Shown in pieces: positions 1 to 8,400 of a DNA stretch of 64,000 nucleotides. Position numbers and translations under genes: made by a program. The notes beneath the pieces are model-generated. The model did not search any database. It was not told the origin of the DNA and was given only the letters and a program-made list of their open reading frames with translations. Numbering within the stretch: position 1 is the first letter of the stretch; the number at the start of each line of letters is the position of its first letter. Source of the stretch: Massilia rubra (GTDB taxonomy: Bacteria > Pseudomonadota > Gammaproteobacteria > Burkholderiales > Burkholderiaceae_D). Location of the stretch: assembly GCF_011682065.1 (NCBI RefSeq), contig NZ_VUYU01000007.1, positions 248,001-312,000 of the forward strand. Reading direction: 5' to 3'.

Positions 1-2315
1 ATGTCGATATTCCCGCCCGACAGTTTGATATAGGCGCCGCCGCTGGTGAGCGTGATGTGCTTCTCGGCCGCCATCAGGATGTGCTCCTTGGTCGAGAGCA
101 CGGTGACGCTCTTGTCGGCCGTGATCTCGATGGCGTTGTGCTGGGCTTGCTGGATCAGCTTGCCCTTGTTGGCGATGCTGCGGATGTCGCCGTCGAGCGC
201 GAACTGTTCGATATCCTTGCCGGCCGTGTGCAGGATCGACTGGCCGGCGTAGTGCTGCTGGTTGTGGCGCGCCACCGTGTCCATGTTCTTGCCGGCGAAG
301 TGGGTCTGGTCCATCGGCGTGGCGCTGGCGATGCCGGCCGCGGCCGTGATCGCGATGACCGGCGCCCCGCCCGGCATGCGGCCTTTGGCGGCGCTTTCGT
401 CGCCGCTGCCGTGGCCGAGCGCGCTTACCGCCTCGGTCAGCGACTCTTGCGGCTTGGAATCGCGCGCGCCGCCTTCATGTTGCTCGGCGGCCTCGCCCAA
501 GCTCCTGGCCAGGTCGAGCGCCTGCTCCAGGCAACGCACCAGCTCGTCGCGGCTCAAGGTGCCGCCGACGGCGCGCGTGCGCCCGTCGGTCGAGAGCAGC
601 AGGCCGCGCGAGGCGCGCAGGGCGCCGGCGCCGTTGGTTTCCAGCGCGAAGCCTTCGCCACGACTGTCCTTGCGGCCCAGGTTGTCTTCGATGCGGGTGA
701 TATGGCCGAGCGACAGCTGGCTATGCTGATGGTCGCTTTTGAGCTGGGCCTGGATCTGCCCGCCCGAGTCGTCCAGCACCAGATGGTTGCTGCGCCCGCC
801 GGCCGTATTGCCGCCGCCTGGCGTCAGTTCGCGGCTGCGGATGCCCATCAGGGCTTTCTGGTCCGCCACCTTCCACGGCGGCATATTGTTTTCGTTGTAG
901 ACCGCGCCCGAAATGATGGGCCGGTCGGGGTTGCCGTCGAGCCAGACCACCACCACTTCCTGGCCTTTGCGCGGAATCGCATGCGCGCCCAGTTCGGCGC
1001 CGGCCCAGGGGCTCGACACCCGCAGCCAGGCCGAGCTGCGTTCATCGTTGCCGCCCACGCGGTCCCAGTGGAACTGCACCCGCACGCGGCCGTAGGCATC
1101 GGTAAACACATCGTCGCCGCCCGGGGTGACCACGGTGGCCGTCTGCGGCGCCAGGATGCGCGTGGCGCGGCTGTTGTAGCCGCGTCCCGGACGCCAGGCA
1201 ATACGCTTGCGGATGCAGGTGAAGCGGTTGCTGTACTCGGCCGGCGTATCGACCTGCTGCAGATAATTGTTGCTGATCGAATGATGCACGCCGACGATCA
1301 GGAATTCGTTCTGGCCGGCGCCGTCGGCGTCGTCGTGGAAATGTCCGTCCAGGCGGAAGCTGCGGCCCGGCATGCTGAAGCGGTTGTTCCCGCGCGCGGA
1401 AAAATGCTTGCCGCTCGCTTCGGTTTCTTCCATGCGCAGGCGGGCCTGGTCGGCGCCGGCGGCGCTGTCGGGAAAACCGTAGGCGCCGGTGTACTCGTAG
1501 GATTCGATCTTGAGCACGGTGCCCTGCAGGTTCACGGTCGGGACGTCGACATGGGCCGGATGGGGATGCTTGAAGTCGAAGCTCGACAGCGCGATGCTGG
1601 CCGCGACCAGGTCGCGCACGGGCGACCATTCGCCGATCGCATCTTCTTCCAGCGCGCCGCCGTGGCGCTGGAAGCGCACTTCCGGCTTGCCGTCGATCGG
1701 CGCGGCCTGGGGCGAGTCGTCCGACAGCACCAGCTTGTGCCCGCTGGCGCTGTGTTCGTACCAGTAATGCCAGCCGGCCGCTTCCCAGCGCCGGTGCAGG
1801 TAATTGTGGTCGTCTTCGGCGAACTGGCACGCCATGGTCATGCGCGGCTCGGGCGCGCGCAGGCGGCAATCCCAGTCGGGATGGGTGCCGTAATCGTCGA
1901 AGATGCTGGTGGTCTGCTCGCGCAGCGTGGTGTCGTGGAAAACGTAGTTGTCGCGGCGCAGCTTGAGGTAGGCCAGCCAGGGTTTCAGGACCATCGAGTA
2001 AAACGCCACGCTGCCGTCGGTGCGGCTGAGCTGGAAGGCGAACACGTAGCCGTTGAAGTAGCGCAGGGTGCCGTCGCCGCGCACCAGTTCGATGGTGACC
2101 ATCTTGCCCTGCACGTCCTTGAGGGCGATGCTGGCGTTATCGGACAGCACTTCGACGGTGTACTCGAAGTCGCGCGAAAGTTCCTCGCGCGCCTCGAGGC
2201 GGTTGGCCAGCAGCACATCGTCCGGCCCGTCCGCGTGCGGAAAGGTCAGGCGCATGAGGCGATTGTGTTGCCGGCTGAGCGCCATTGCCGCTACCGCCGC
2301 AGAAATACTACCCAT
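1..2315 (-). CDS. vgrG: Type VI secretion system tip protein VgrG (3' end beyond window)
   Basis: About 771 codons are visible and the frame is still open at base 1, so the C-terminus is missing. Read on the minus strand, the protein begins MGSISAAVAAMALSRQHN and continues with the gp27-like N-terminal half of VgrG. A gp5/OB-fold segment follows, with DAYGRVRVQFHWDR and SSAWLRVSSPWAGAELG. The visible C-terminal part ends in the DUF2345-type beta-helix with GGAYIKLSGGNID. The family forms the trimeric needle tip of the type VI secretion apparatus and often carries or recruits effectors. The start at 2315 has GAGGA ten bases upstream; a second ATG at 2285 is also possible. No other T6SS gene lies in the window, so this looks like an orphan or edge-of-cluster vgrG. 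Any effector would be to the left of base 1. Confidence 0.93.
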   Translation of the reverse strand, partial: MGSISAAVAAMALSRQHNRLMRLTFPHADGPDDVLLANRLEAREELSRDFEYTVEVLSDNASIALKDVQGKMVTIELVRGDGTLRYFNGYVFAFQLSRTDGSVAFYSMVLKPWLAYLKLRRDNYVFHDTTLREQTTSIFDDYGTHPDWDCRLRAPEPRMTMACQFAEDDHNYLHRRWEAAGWHYWYEHSASGHKLVLSDDSPQAAPIDGKPEVRFQRHGGALEEDAIGEWSPVRDLVAASIALSSFDFKHPHPAHVDVPTVNLQGTVLKIESYEYTGAYGFPDSAAGADQARLRMEETEASGKHFSARGNNRFSMPGRSFRLDGHFHDDADGAGQNEFLIVGVHHSISNNYLQQVDTPAEYSNRFTCIRKRIAWRPGRGYNSRATRILAPQTATVVTPGGDDVFTDAYGRVRVQFHWDRVGGNDERSSAWLRVSSPWAGAELGAHAIPRKGQEVVVVWLDGNPDRPIISGAVYNENNMPPWKVADQKALMGIRSRELTPGGGNTAGGRSNHLVLDDSGGQIQAQLKSDHQHSQLSLGHITRIEDNLGRKDSRGEGFALETNGAGALRASRGLLLSTDGRTRAVGGTLSRDELVRCLEQALDLARSLGEAAEQHEGGARDSKPQESLTEAVSALGHGSGDESAAKGRMPGGAPVIAITAAAGIASATPMDQTHFAGKNMDTVARHNQQHYAGQSILHTAGKDIEQFALDGDIRSIANKGKLIQQAQHNAIEITADKSVTVLSTKEHILMAAEKHITLTSGGAYIKLSGGNID

Positions 2316-2782
2316 AAGAATTGCATCCTCAATCAGGCGTTATATAACCACAAACCATAGTAACTGAACAACGCGTTGACTGTCAGTTTTATTGCTGAAA
2401 AATAATTGGTGTGTATTTACGTGCAAGTAGGCGCTGCCGGGTGCACGCCCCTGCCGGCGCCCGGGATGGGCCGATGCTGCAAAACAACAGATGAGTCTGT
2501 TTGTGTGGGATCGCGCCGCAAGCATCGGGAATTCGCCGCGCTTGCGTGTTCGGCACATGAATGTGCAGGCGACGACGCCAAACTTGCACTATGCCGCCAT
2601 CGACGACGACATATCCAGATTGAGCGGTTCGCCTGGGACAGTGCCGGAGATGGGCGAGATTGCGCGTCTGATGTTGCGCCGCCACGTCGATCATCTGGAA
2701 AGTCCTAATTAATGTTTACTATTCGACAATTCCATCATATTCTCTATTTGCTTTCCTGAGATTAACTCCTGGAGGGACACCT
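2316..2782. other. Intergenic region between divergent vgrG and lodA-like operon
   Basis: These 467 bases should hold the divergent control signals of vgrG and the lodA-like operon. The right end (about 2710-2760) is clearly AT-rich compared with its surroundings, as expected of a promoter, but I cannot name a clean -35/-10 pair. An open frame at 2491-2712 (plus, 73 codons) exists. It has no ribosome binding site and resembles nothing I know, so it is not called a gene. Confidence 0.5.
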
Positions 2783-5548
2783 ATGCTGCGAAGAGAATTC
2801 ATCGCCACTGTCGCCGCCTTGGGCGCAGTGAGCGCATGTGCGGTGACGCCGCCCCGGCCTGATCTGGAACTGCCCGATGTCGGCCCGGCGTTGGCAGCAC
2901 AGATGGATGCGCTGCTTATTTGGCTCGACAGCGCCACGCCCTGGCGCTCCTTCTTGTCGACGTCGCTCAATATCCTCATCCCCGCCAGGCTGGACGACGC
3001 TGCCCCGAGCTTGCTGCGCATCTATTCTGGAAAAGAACTGGCAAAGATCCGCTCGGTCGCGGGTTTCGAAGACTTTGGTGGCAAGCGCCTGATCGAACCC
3101 GGCAAACCAGCTCTGAGCTTGCTGTACTTTGCGCTAGCCAGTCCGCGCGTCAGGCTGCCCTCGGGTACGCCCAAGGATCATTATGCATCCCTGGCGCAGC
3201 TGGAAGACCTTGAAAATTACATCGTCGTCGCCGCGCCGCTGGATGACAGCATCCTTGACCTCGACAAGTATGCAATCGCCGTGTTCGCCTACGAATTCCG
3301 GCCGGGTGCAAAGACGCCGCACAGGCATCACGCCGACATGGTGTACTCGCGCACCGGGGTCAGCCGGGTCGGCACGACGCGCCACCATTGGGACAGGCAG
3401 CATCGCCGCTTCAGCAATATCCCCGCGCCGGAAGAGCCTGGCCTGAGCGGGACCCAGAACGCGTCTGTGACGCCCGCCCGCTTCGCGCTGTTCCTGGCGC
3501 AGGTAGTCGAGCAGGACAAGGCCCATTTTATTGGCGAGCACTTGCGCGACTGGAGCTATCAGTTCCTGCTGCCGGTGCGCAAAATCGTCACCGGCGATCC
3601 GCTGTTGCAAGGCCGCCAAGTGATTTTCAAGCAGTACCACCGCGACGAGAAACTGGCACGCCTGCTCAGCATGCGGGTAATCGGTGATGAACCTCTGGTG
3701 CTACCCGCGACCGTGGCATTCCAGGGAACCCAGCCCCCGTTTCTGCGTGTTACCTGCAGCACGACCGCAAGCACATCCCCGCTCCAGCGCGACAATACCT
3801 TCGGCACCGACCAGCAACTCGTATCGCTGGTGCCCGTTGCCTCGTCGGTATTGCTGGAACCTTTCCCGGCGCCGATGGTGCGCGAAGCCGCCCAGCGTAT
3901 CAACGGCAAGCGCGAACGCCTGCGTTTTCGCGTGCCCGCATTCTACGGTGAGTACAACAACAAGATCAGCAACCGGCGCTACACCACGCTCAAGGTGATC
4001 GAAAATCCGGTGCGGGAAGCCGTGGGCTTTGGCGTGGACGACATCGTGTTTAGCGGCATCCGCACCAACACCAGCTTCGTCGCGCCGCGCAACGGGCCGA
4101 CCTTCGTGAACATCCGCTACCAGGTATCCGAATCCGATGGCGAATCGGTGACCTACCTGGGACCCGGCTGCGGCGTAGCGGACTGGGAAGGGAAGATCAA
4201 AACAGGGAATTACTGGGCCGCACTGTTCCAGGATAATCTGTGCGACGGCTGCGTCAGCGCGGACCTGTCGCCGGCGCAGTGCATGCCGAATGCCGCTGCG
4301 CTCAACTTCGAGCAACTGCTGGCCCGGCCGTTCCTGCCCGCCTTTTCACTCGTCTCGGCCCCCGATTTCCTGCAGTCGGTTGATGGCATCGACCTCAACA
4401 AATACGATGATCATTTCCTGGAGGGTGGCACCGAAACGGTCAGCGGCGCCCGGGTCCGGGCCAACCCGCACCTGCTGCTCCCCGGGACGATGGGACGCGC
4501 GTTTCCACTGCGCTTCCCGAAAGGCGAGACGATCCGCCCCGATACGGCGTTAACGGTGACGGCGGTGGTATCGGCGGCAGCGGTGGCTCCCAAGCTGCAC
4601 GTGTTGCGCGACTACGAGAGCACCAACTCCCTGCCCGACACGGCATCGAATGTGTTTGCGCCTGGATGGGACATCACGTATTCGAATACGGGCACCAACA
4701 ACCAGTTCTATTTCGCGTCCTTCGGTCTGGGCTCGCCTTTTCCGGAAGATATGAAACTGTGCGCTGCGGCCAATGGCATGTGGCCGGCCTCTTCACCCGA
4801 TGCCGCACGCACCTTTTCGCCCAGCCTGGAAGGCGTGTACACGCTGGCGCCGTCAGCGGTCACCAGGACGTTTACCCGTCGACCGCCGACCGCGGTTCCC
4901 CTGCTCGACAGCGAGCTGGGAATACACAGCACAAGTCCGGCCGTACAAGACCAGCTCTTGCCGGCCTCGACCGGGTGGGATGGCGAGTGCGGCCCGTTTC
5001 TCATTGTCGACAATGGCGTACTGGAAGTCAATTTCACCGATATTGGCCGTGCAGACTATGTTCGCAATTTTTTCAGCGAACACAATACGATGCGCATGGA
5101 TGCGCTGCAAAACATCAAGGCCGAGGAGCTGATCGGCCGCATGGGCGCGCTGCGCACATGTATTCGCTACTTGCCACCCTACGTGCCCTTGAAGCAGGTC
5201 CGGCTGTCGGAGTTGTGGCTGGTCAGTGCCGAGCTTGTGCCGGACTGGAACCTCGGCGCCCTCGGCCATGGCATCCCGAAGCAGATGGTCGGGAACGACA
5301 AGCTCTGGGCAACCACGTCGCGGCTCGGCCCCGTGTCCGGCCGCGGGATGCTCTTCGTCTTTGCGGAGGGCGCCAGCGCTTGCAGAGACGCTGCCGGCAA
5401 AGCGAGTACGCGCCGCATCGCCAGTTGCAAGAGGGTATTCGTTTGCCAACTGGCGCAAACAAGTGCGAATCCGGATGACTGGAAGCTGGCGTGGACCGCC
5501 ATCCAGGCGCCCGGCGGCCCTGGGCCTTCCTCCTGGCATGTGCCTTGA
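2783..5548 (+). CDS. LodA/GoxA-like CTQ-dependent oxidase, predicted Tat lipoprotein
   Basis: The protein has 921 residues; LodA itself has about 726. LodA/GoxA enzymes oxidise amino acids with a self-processed cysteine tryptophylquinone and release hydrogen peroxide. The C-terminal third carries the family marks: LCAAANGMWPASSPDAARTF, PLLDSELG and GWDGECGPF. The probable cofactor residues are Cys660 and Trp732, 72 apart, similar to the LodA spacing. The N-terminus MLRREFIATVAALGAVSAC has a twin-arginine RRxF motif and a lipobox ending at about Cys19, so a Tat-exported lipoprotein is inferred. The segment between the signal and about residue 430 matches no LodA feature I recognise. GGAGG lies six bases before the ATG. 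The stop overlaps the start of the lodB-like gene (TGATG). Substrate is unknown. The family assignment rests on these motifs plus the LodB-like neighbour. Confidence 0.75.
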   Translation: MLRREFIATVAALGAVSACAVTPPRPDLELPDVGPALAAQMDALLIWLDSATPWRSFLSTSLNILIPARLDDAAPSLLRIYSGKELAKIRSVAGFEDFGGKRLIEPGKPALSLLYFALASPRVRLPSGTPKDHYASLAQLEDLENYIVVAAPLDDSILDLDKYAIAVFAYEFRPGAKTPHRHHADMVYSRTGVSRVGTTRHHWDRQHRRFSNIPAPEEPGLSGTQNASVTPARFALFLAQVVEQDKAHFIGEHLRDWSYQFLLPVRKIVTGDPLLQGRQVIFKQYHRDEKLARLLSMRVIGDEPLVLPATVAFQGTQPPFLRVTCSTTASTSPLQRDNTFGTDQQLVSLVPVASSVLLEPFPAPMVREAAQRINGKRERLRFRVPAFYGEYNNKISNRRYTTLKVIENPVREAVGFGVDDIVFSGIRTNTSFVAPRNGPTFVNIRYQVSESDGESVTYLGPGCGVADWEGKIKTGNYWAALFQDNLCDGCVSADLSPAQCMPNAAALNFEQLLARPFLPAFSLVSAPDFLQSVDGIDLNKYDDHFLEGGTETVSGARVRANPHLLLPGTMGRAFPLRFPKGETIRPDTALTVTAVVSAAAVAPKLHVLRDYESTNSLPDTASNVFAPGWDITYSNTGTNNQFYFASFGLGSPFPEDMKLCAAANGMWPASSPDAARTFSPSLEGVYTLAPSAVTRTFTRRPPTAVPLLDSELGIHSTSPAVQDQLLPASTGWDGECGPFLIVDNGVLEVNFTDIGRADYVRNFFSEHNTMRMDALQNIKAEELIGRMGALRTCIRYLPPYVPLKQVRLSELWLVSAELVPDWNLGALGHGIPKQMVGNDKLWATTSRLGPVSGRGMLFVFAEGASACRDAAGKASTRRIASCKRVFVCQLAQTSANPDDWKLAWTAIQAPGGPGPSSWHVP

Positions 5549-6600
5549 TGGCGGCGCTGCGCGCCTGCGACGTCGTGATTGCGGGCGCCGGTCCGGCCGG
5601 CTTGGCTGCTGCCATCACATGCGTGCAAGGGGGACTGCAAGCTTGCATCGTGACCAGGTCGCCACTGCCGGCGCGCACCCGACCCAGCCCGATGCAAAGC
5701 CTGCACCCGAAAGCCATGCCACTACTGGCACAGCTGGGCGCCGCGCCGGTACTTGACGCCTGCACCGAGGCCCTGTTCGACCGGATTGCGTCAGGCTCGG
5801 CCACCCACACGTTTTCCGCCTACGGGCCGCTGCCGGTCTACGGCTACCACGTCAAGCGCGAAAAATTCGACCAAGAGTTGTTGAACATCGCGATGCAAGC
5901 TGGAATTCCAGTCTACTTCGACCCGGTCGGCGATGTCATTGTCGACGATGGCCATGTGGTGGGCGTGATTACCAGGAGTGGCGCGCAACTGCATGCGCGC
6001 GCGGTCATCGACGCGACCGGCTATGCGCGGGTGCTGGCGCGCCGGCTGGGCCACGTGTCGAGGCCGTGTTCGCCGGCGTTCGTGGTGCATACCGGCCTCA
6101 TCGATGCCGACGCGGCCTTTCCCATGCGCGGCGCAACCCGCTTCGAAGGCCGTGCCGATGGCTGGTCCTGGTTCGCCACTGCCGCAAGTGGCGCGGTGAC
6201 GTGGACCAGCTTGCATGTTCGCGCAGCGCCGCACGACACCACGACGCAGCTTGCACGCTGCTCGGTTCCTGGCTCGGTGAGCGCCTTCGACGCCAGCTGG
6301 AAGCTGACCCGTCCGCTGGCCGCGCGCGGTATCCTGATGGCCGGCGAAGCCGCCGGCCGGCTCGACCCTGCGTGGGGGCAAGGAATCGTCAACGCGCTCG
6401 AATCCGGGATCGCGGCTGCCGCGACAGTGCTCGACAGTGCAGCGTCGCCCGCTCTCGCAGCATGGCTGTGGGCCGACTACGACGCTTGGTTTGTGGCGCG
6501 CCACGAAGAAGCATGCGGCGAACTGGGCAGCTACTACGCCCGTCAGGGAATTGCCATCCTGGACGGGCGATTCGTTTCTTCACCGTCAGGAGGCCTATGA
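5548..6600 (+). CDS. LodB-like FAD-dependent maturase of the CTQ enzyme
   Basis: The protein has 350 residues. Its N-terminal Rossmann dinucleotide-binding motif is VVIAGAGPAGLAAAI, and a second FAD-contact region near the C-terminus reads AGEAAGRLDPAWGQG. This is the arrangement of the halogenase/LodB-type flavoproteins. LodB proteins are needed in the cytoplasm to form the cysteine tryptophylquinone of their LodA partner, and lodA-lodB pairs are normally adjacent. Here the start codon shares a base with the lodA-like stop, indicating translational coupling. No signal peptide is present, so it should stay in the cytoplasm while its partner is exported. The last bases overlap the next gene (ATGA). 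The general flavoprotein call is firm; the maturase role is inferred from context. Confidence 0.78.
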   Translation: MAALRACDVVIAGAGPAGLAAAITCVQGGLQACIVTRSPLPARTRPSPMQSLHPKAMPLLAQLGAAPVLDACTEALFDRIASGSATHTFSAYGPLPVYGYHVKREKFDQELLNIAMQAGIPVYFDPVGDVIVDDGHVVGVITRSGAQLHARAVIDATGYARVLARRLGHVSRPCSPAFVVHTGLIDADAAFPMRGATRFEGRADGWSWFATAASGAVTWTSLHVRAAPHDTTTQLARCSVPGSVSAFDASWKLTRPLAARGILMAGEAAGRLDPAWGQGIVNALESGIAAAATVLDSAASPALAAWLWADYDAWFVARHEEACGELGSYYARQGIAILDGRFVSSPSGGL

Positions 6601-8342
6601 AAATCCGTGCCAGCGCCAAGCGCCGTCTGTTGCTGAAAACCTCGTTCGGGGCGATGTTTCCCTTAGCCGGCTGTAGTTGCCCCCTACCGGGCCGGCCAGC
6701 GGTCGCTCTCCAGCCGAGCGGGCAGTTTCCGTTCAAGCCGGCGCGGATTGCGCCCAAGTCGATCCCGCTGCTGTTCGACGTGCACGCCCATTTCTTCAAT
6801 GCAACCGATGTCCCGGTCAAGGGCTACCTGGCAGGTCCGATTGCGCACGAATTTCCGGAAGCCCTGCAGGCCGCTGTCAGGGCGGCGGCGCCGGTAGTGG
6901 AAGCGCTTGCGAACCGCCTCGCCATTTCGTGCGCCGACGAAATGGACAAGATCGCCACGCTGTTGGCACATGCACATGCGCTTGGCCTTGCGCCAGGCGC
7001 GGCCCAGCAAGCGCTGGTCGGCCTGATCGATGCCGATATCACACAGCACCAGCAGCGCATCGTGGCCGGGATTGTCAGCGCCGCCAGGGACAGCGATTTC
7101 GGGCGCTCGCTCGACGAAGCCGATGTGCGCTACCGGAGCCGACGGCTGGGGGGGCACGCCAACAAGCTGACCGGACCGCCGATTTCGCGCGACCTGGACC
7201 GGCTGTCAAGAGCGGTTGACCGCGAGTTCGGCAGTCCGCTCGATGGCCTGGTCGACCCGGACCTGGAGCGCGACGATCCAGGAAGCATCATCGCATTCAT
7301 TGGCGTCATGCTATCGCCGCGCCACCACAACTTGCGCAAGTTCCAGCGTGGCTATTCGGTTGATGACAGCGCCGCCGGCGTCGACGCTTGTTTCCCGTCG
7401 ATGGTCGATTTCGACCACTGGCTCGGCTGCCCGGACACGATCTCGTCCAAGCGCGACCAGATGCTGCTGCACGAACAGCTGGCGGTCCTCTCGGGCGGCT
7501 ACGTGCTGCCGATCGTCTGCTACAACCCATGGACCGATATCCTGAACAATAATGCGTCGCTGACGCTGGTGGAAGAAGCCATTCGCGATCGCGGGTTCGT
7601 GGGGGTCAAGGTGTATCCGCCGATGGGTTTCCTGCCGCTGGGCGGCGATCCGAAGATTTGTGGCGACTTCAAATTCCCCGACGGCGAGGAAGTCCGCAAG
7701 CGGATGGCCGCACTGTTTGCGCTGTGCGAAAAATACGGCGTCCCCGTCATGTCCCATACCTCGCACTCGATGGGCCGCGACAGGCAACACGATGCCTTGC
7801 CGGGCCCGGTCAACTGGGGCGCAGTGGCCAGGGCATTTCCGAATCTATCGATCCATGCGGCGCATTTCGGCGGCAACCACTATGCCGGGGAAGATCGCTG
7901 GCCGGATCAATTCGTCGCGTTGATGGGCAGGGATGAAGGGAAAAACGTGTACGCCGACCTGGCCTATCGGACCGAGTTGATGGGAACCGGCGACGATGTC
8001 GAGCGCGCACGCAAGCTGCTCAGCGGTCCGCTAAGCAAGAGCGGTACGGAGTTGACGTATCGGCGCCTGATGTACGGCACCGACTGGCACATGATGGCCA
8101 AGATGCGCGGCTGGGCCGGCTATCCGCACGCGCTGGCTCGCTTCGTGGAGTCGTTCGATGCGGACCCGGCGAAACCGGCCCGGCACGCGGTGTTTTATGA
8201 CACGGCGGTGCGCTGCTTCAAACTGCGAAAGACGGCGCCGGCGCCCGGGCAAGTGAGCACGACACGGCAGCGGCTGGAGGCATTTTATGCGCGCTGGCAG
8301 GTGCCGACGCCGCCATGGATGCAGACGCTGGACCGTCTTTGA
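6597..8342 (+). CDS. Metal-dependent amidohydrolase (amidohydrolase-2 type), predicted Tat lipoprotein
   Basis: The protein has 581 residues with a TIM-barrel amidohydrolase core. The metal site looks complete: FDVHAH gives His63 and His65, GVKVYPP gives Lys338, VMSHTSH gives His387, SIHAAHFGG gives His420/His423, and MYGTDWH gives Asp496. The N-terminus has KRRLLLKTSFG, a good twin-arginine motif, followed by the lipobox-like PLAGC, so a Tat-exported lipoprotein is inferred. AGGAGG stands just before the ATG, which overlaps the lodB-like stop as ATGA; the three genes are therefore one operon. Amidohydrolase-2 members hydrolyse or decarboxylate carboxylate and amide substrates. Which substrate applies here, and whether it acts before or after the CTQ enzyme, cannot be read from sequence. 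Confidence 0.85.
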   Translation: MKIRASAKRRLLLKTSFGAMFPLAGCSCPLPGRPAVALQPSGQFPFKPARIAPKSIPLLFDVHAHFFNATDVPVKGYLAGPIAHEFPEALQAAVRAAAPVVEALANRLAISCADEMDKIATLLAHAHALGLAPGAAQQALVGLIDADITQHQQRIVAGIVSAARDSDFGRSLDEADVRYRSRRLGGHANKLTGPPISRDLDRLSRAVDREFGSPLDGLVDPDLERDDPGSIIAFIGVMLSPRHHNLRKFQRGYSVDDSAAGVDACFPSMVDFDHWLGCPDTISSKRDQMLLHEQLAVLSGGYVLPIVCYNPWTDILNNNASLTLVEEAIRDRGFVGVKVYPPMGFLPLGGDPKICGDFKFPDGEEVRKRMAALFALCEKYGVPVMSHTSHSMGRDRQHDALPGPVNWGAVARAFPNLSIHAAHFGGNHYAGEDRWPDQFVALMGRDEGKNVYADLAYRTELMGTGDDVERARKLLSGPLSKSGTELTYRRLMYGTDWHMMAKMRGWAGYPHALARFVESFDADPAKPARHAVFYDTAVRCFKLRKTAPAPGQVSTTRQRLEAFYARWQVPTPPWMQTLDRL

Positions 8343-8400
8343 CGCCCGGCCTGATACAGGATGGGACTGCGATACTGGCCAGACGCGCGTTGGCGTGCGC

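Noticed and set aside
57-2360. Long plus-strand open frame opposite vgrG
   Set aside because: Its translation is Arg/Ala/Val/His-rich low-complexity text of the sort produced opposite GC-rich genes, while the minus strand encodes a clear VgrG.
2491-2712. 73-codon plus-strand frame upstream of the lodA-like gene
   Set aside because: No ribosome binding site, no family resemblance, and it lies in the expected divergent promoter region.
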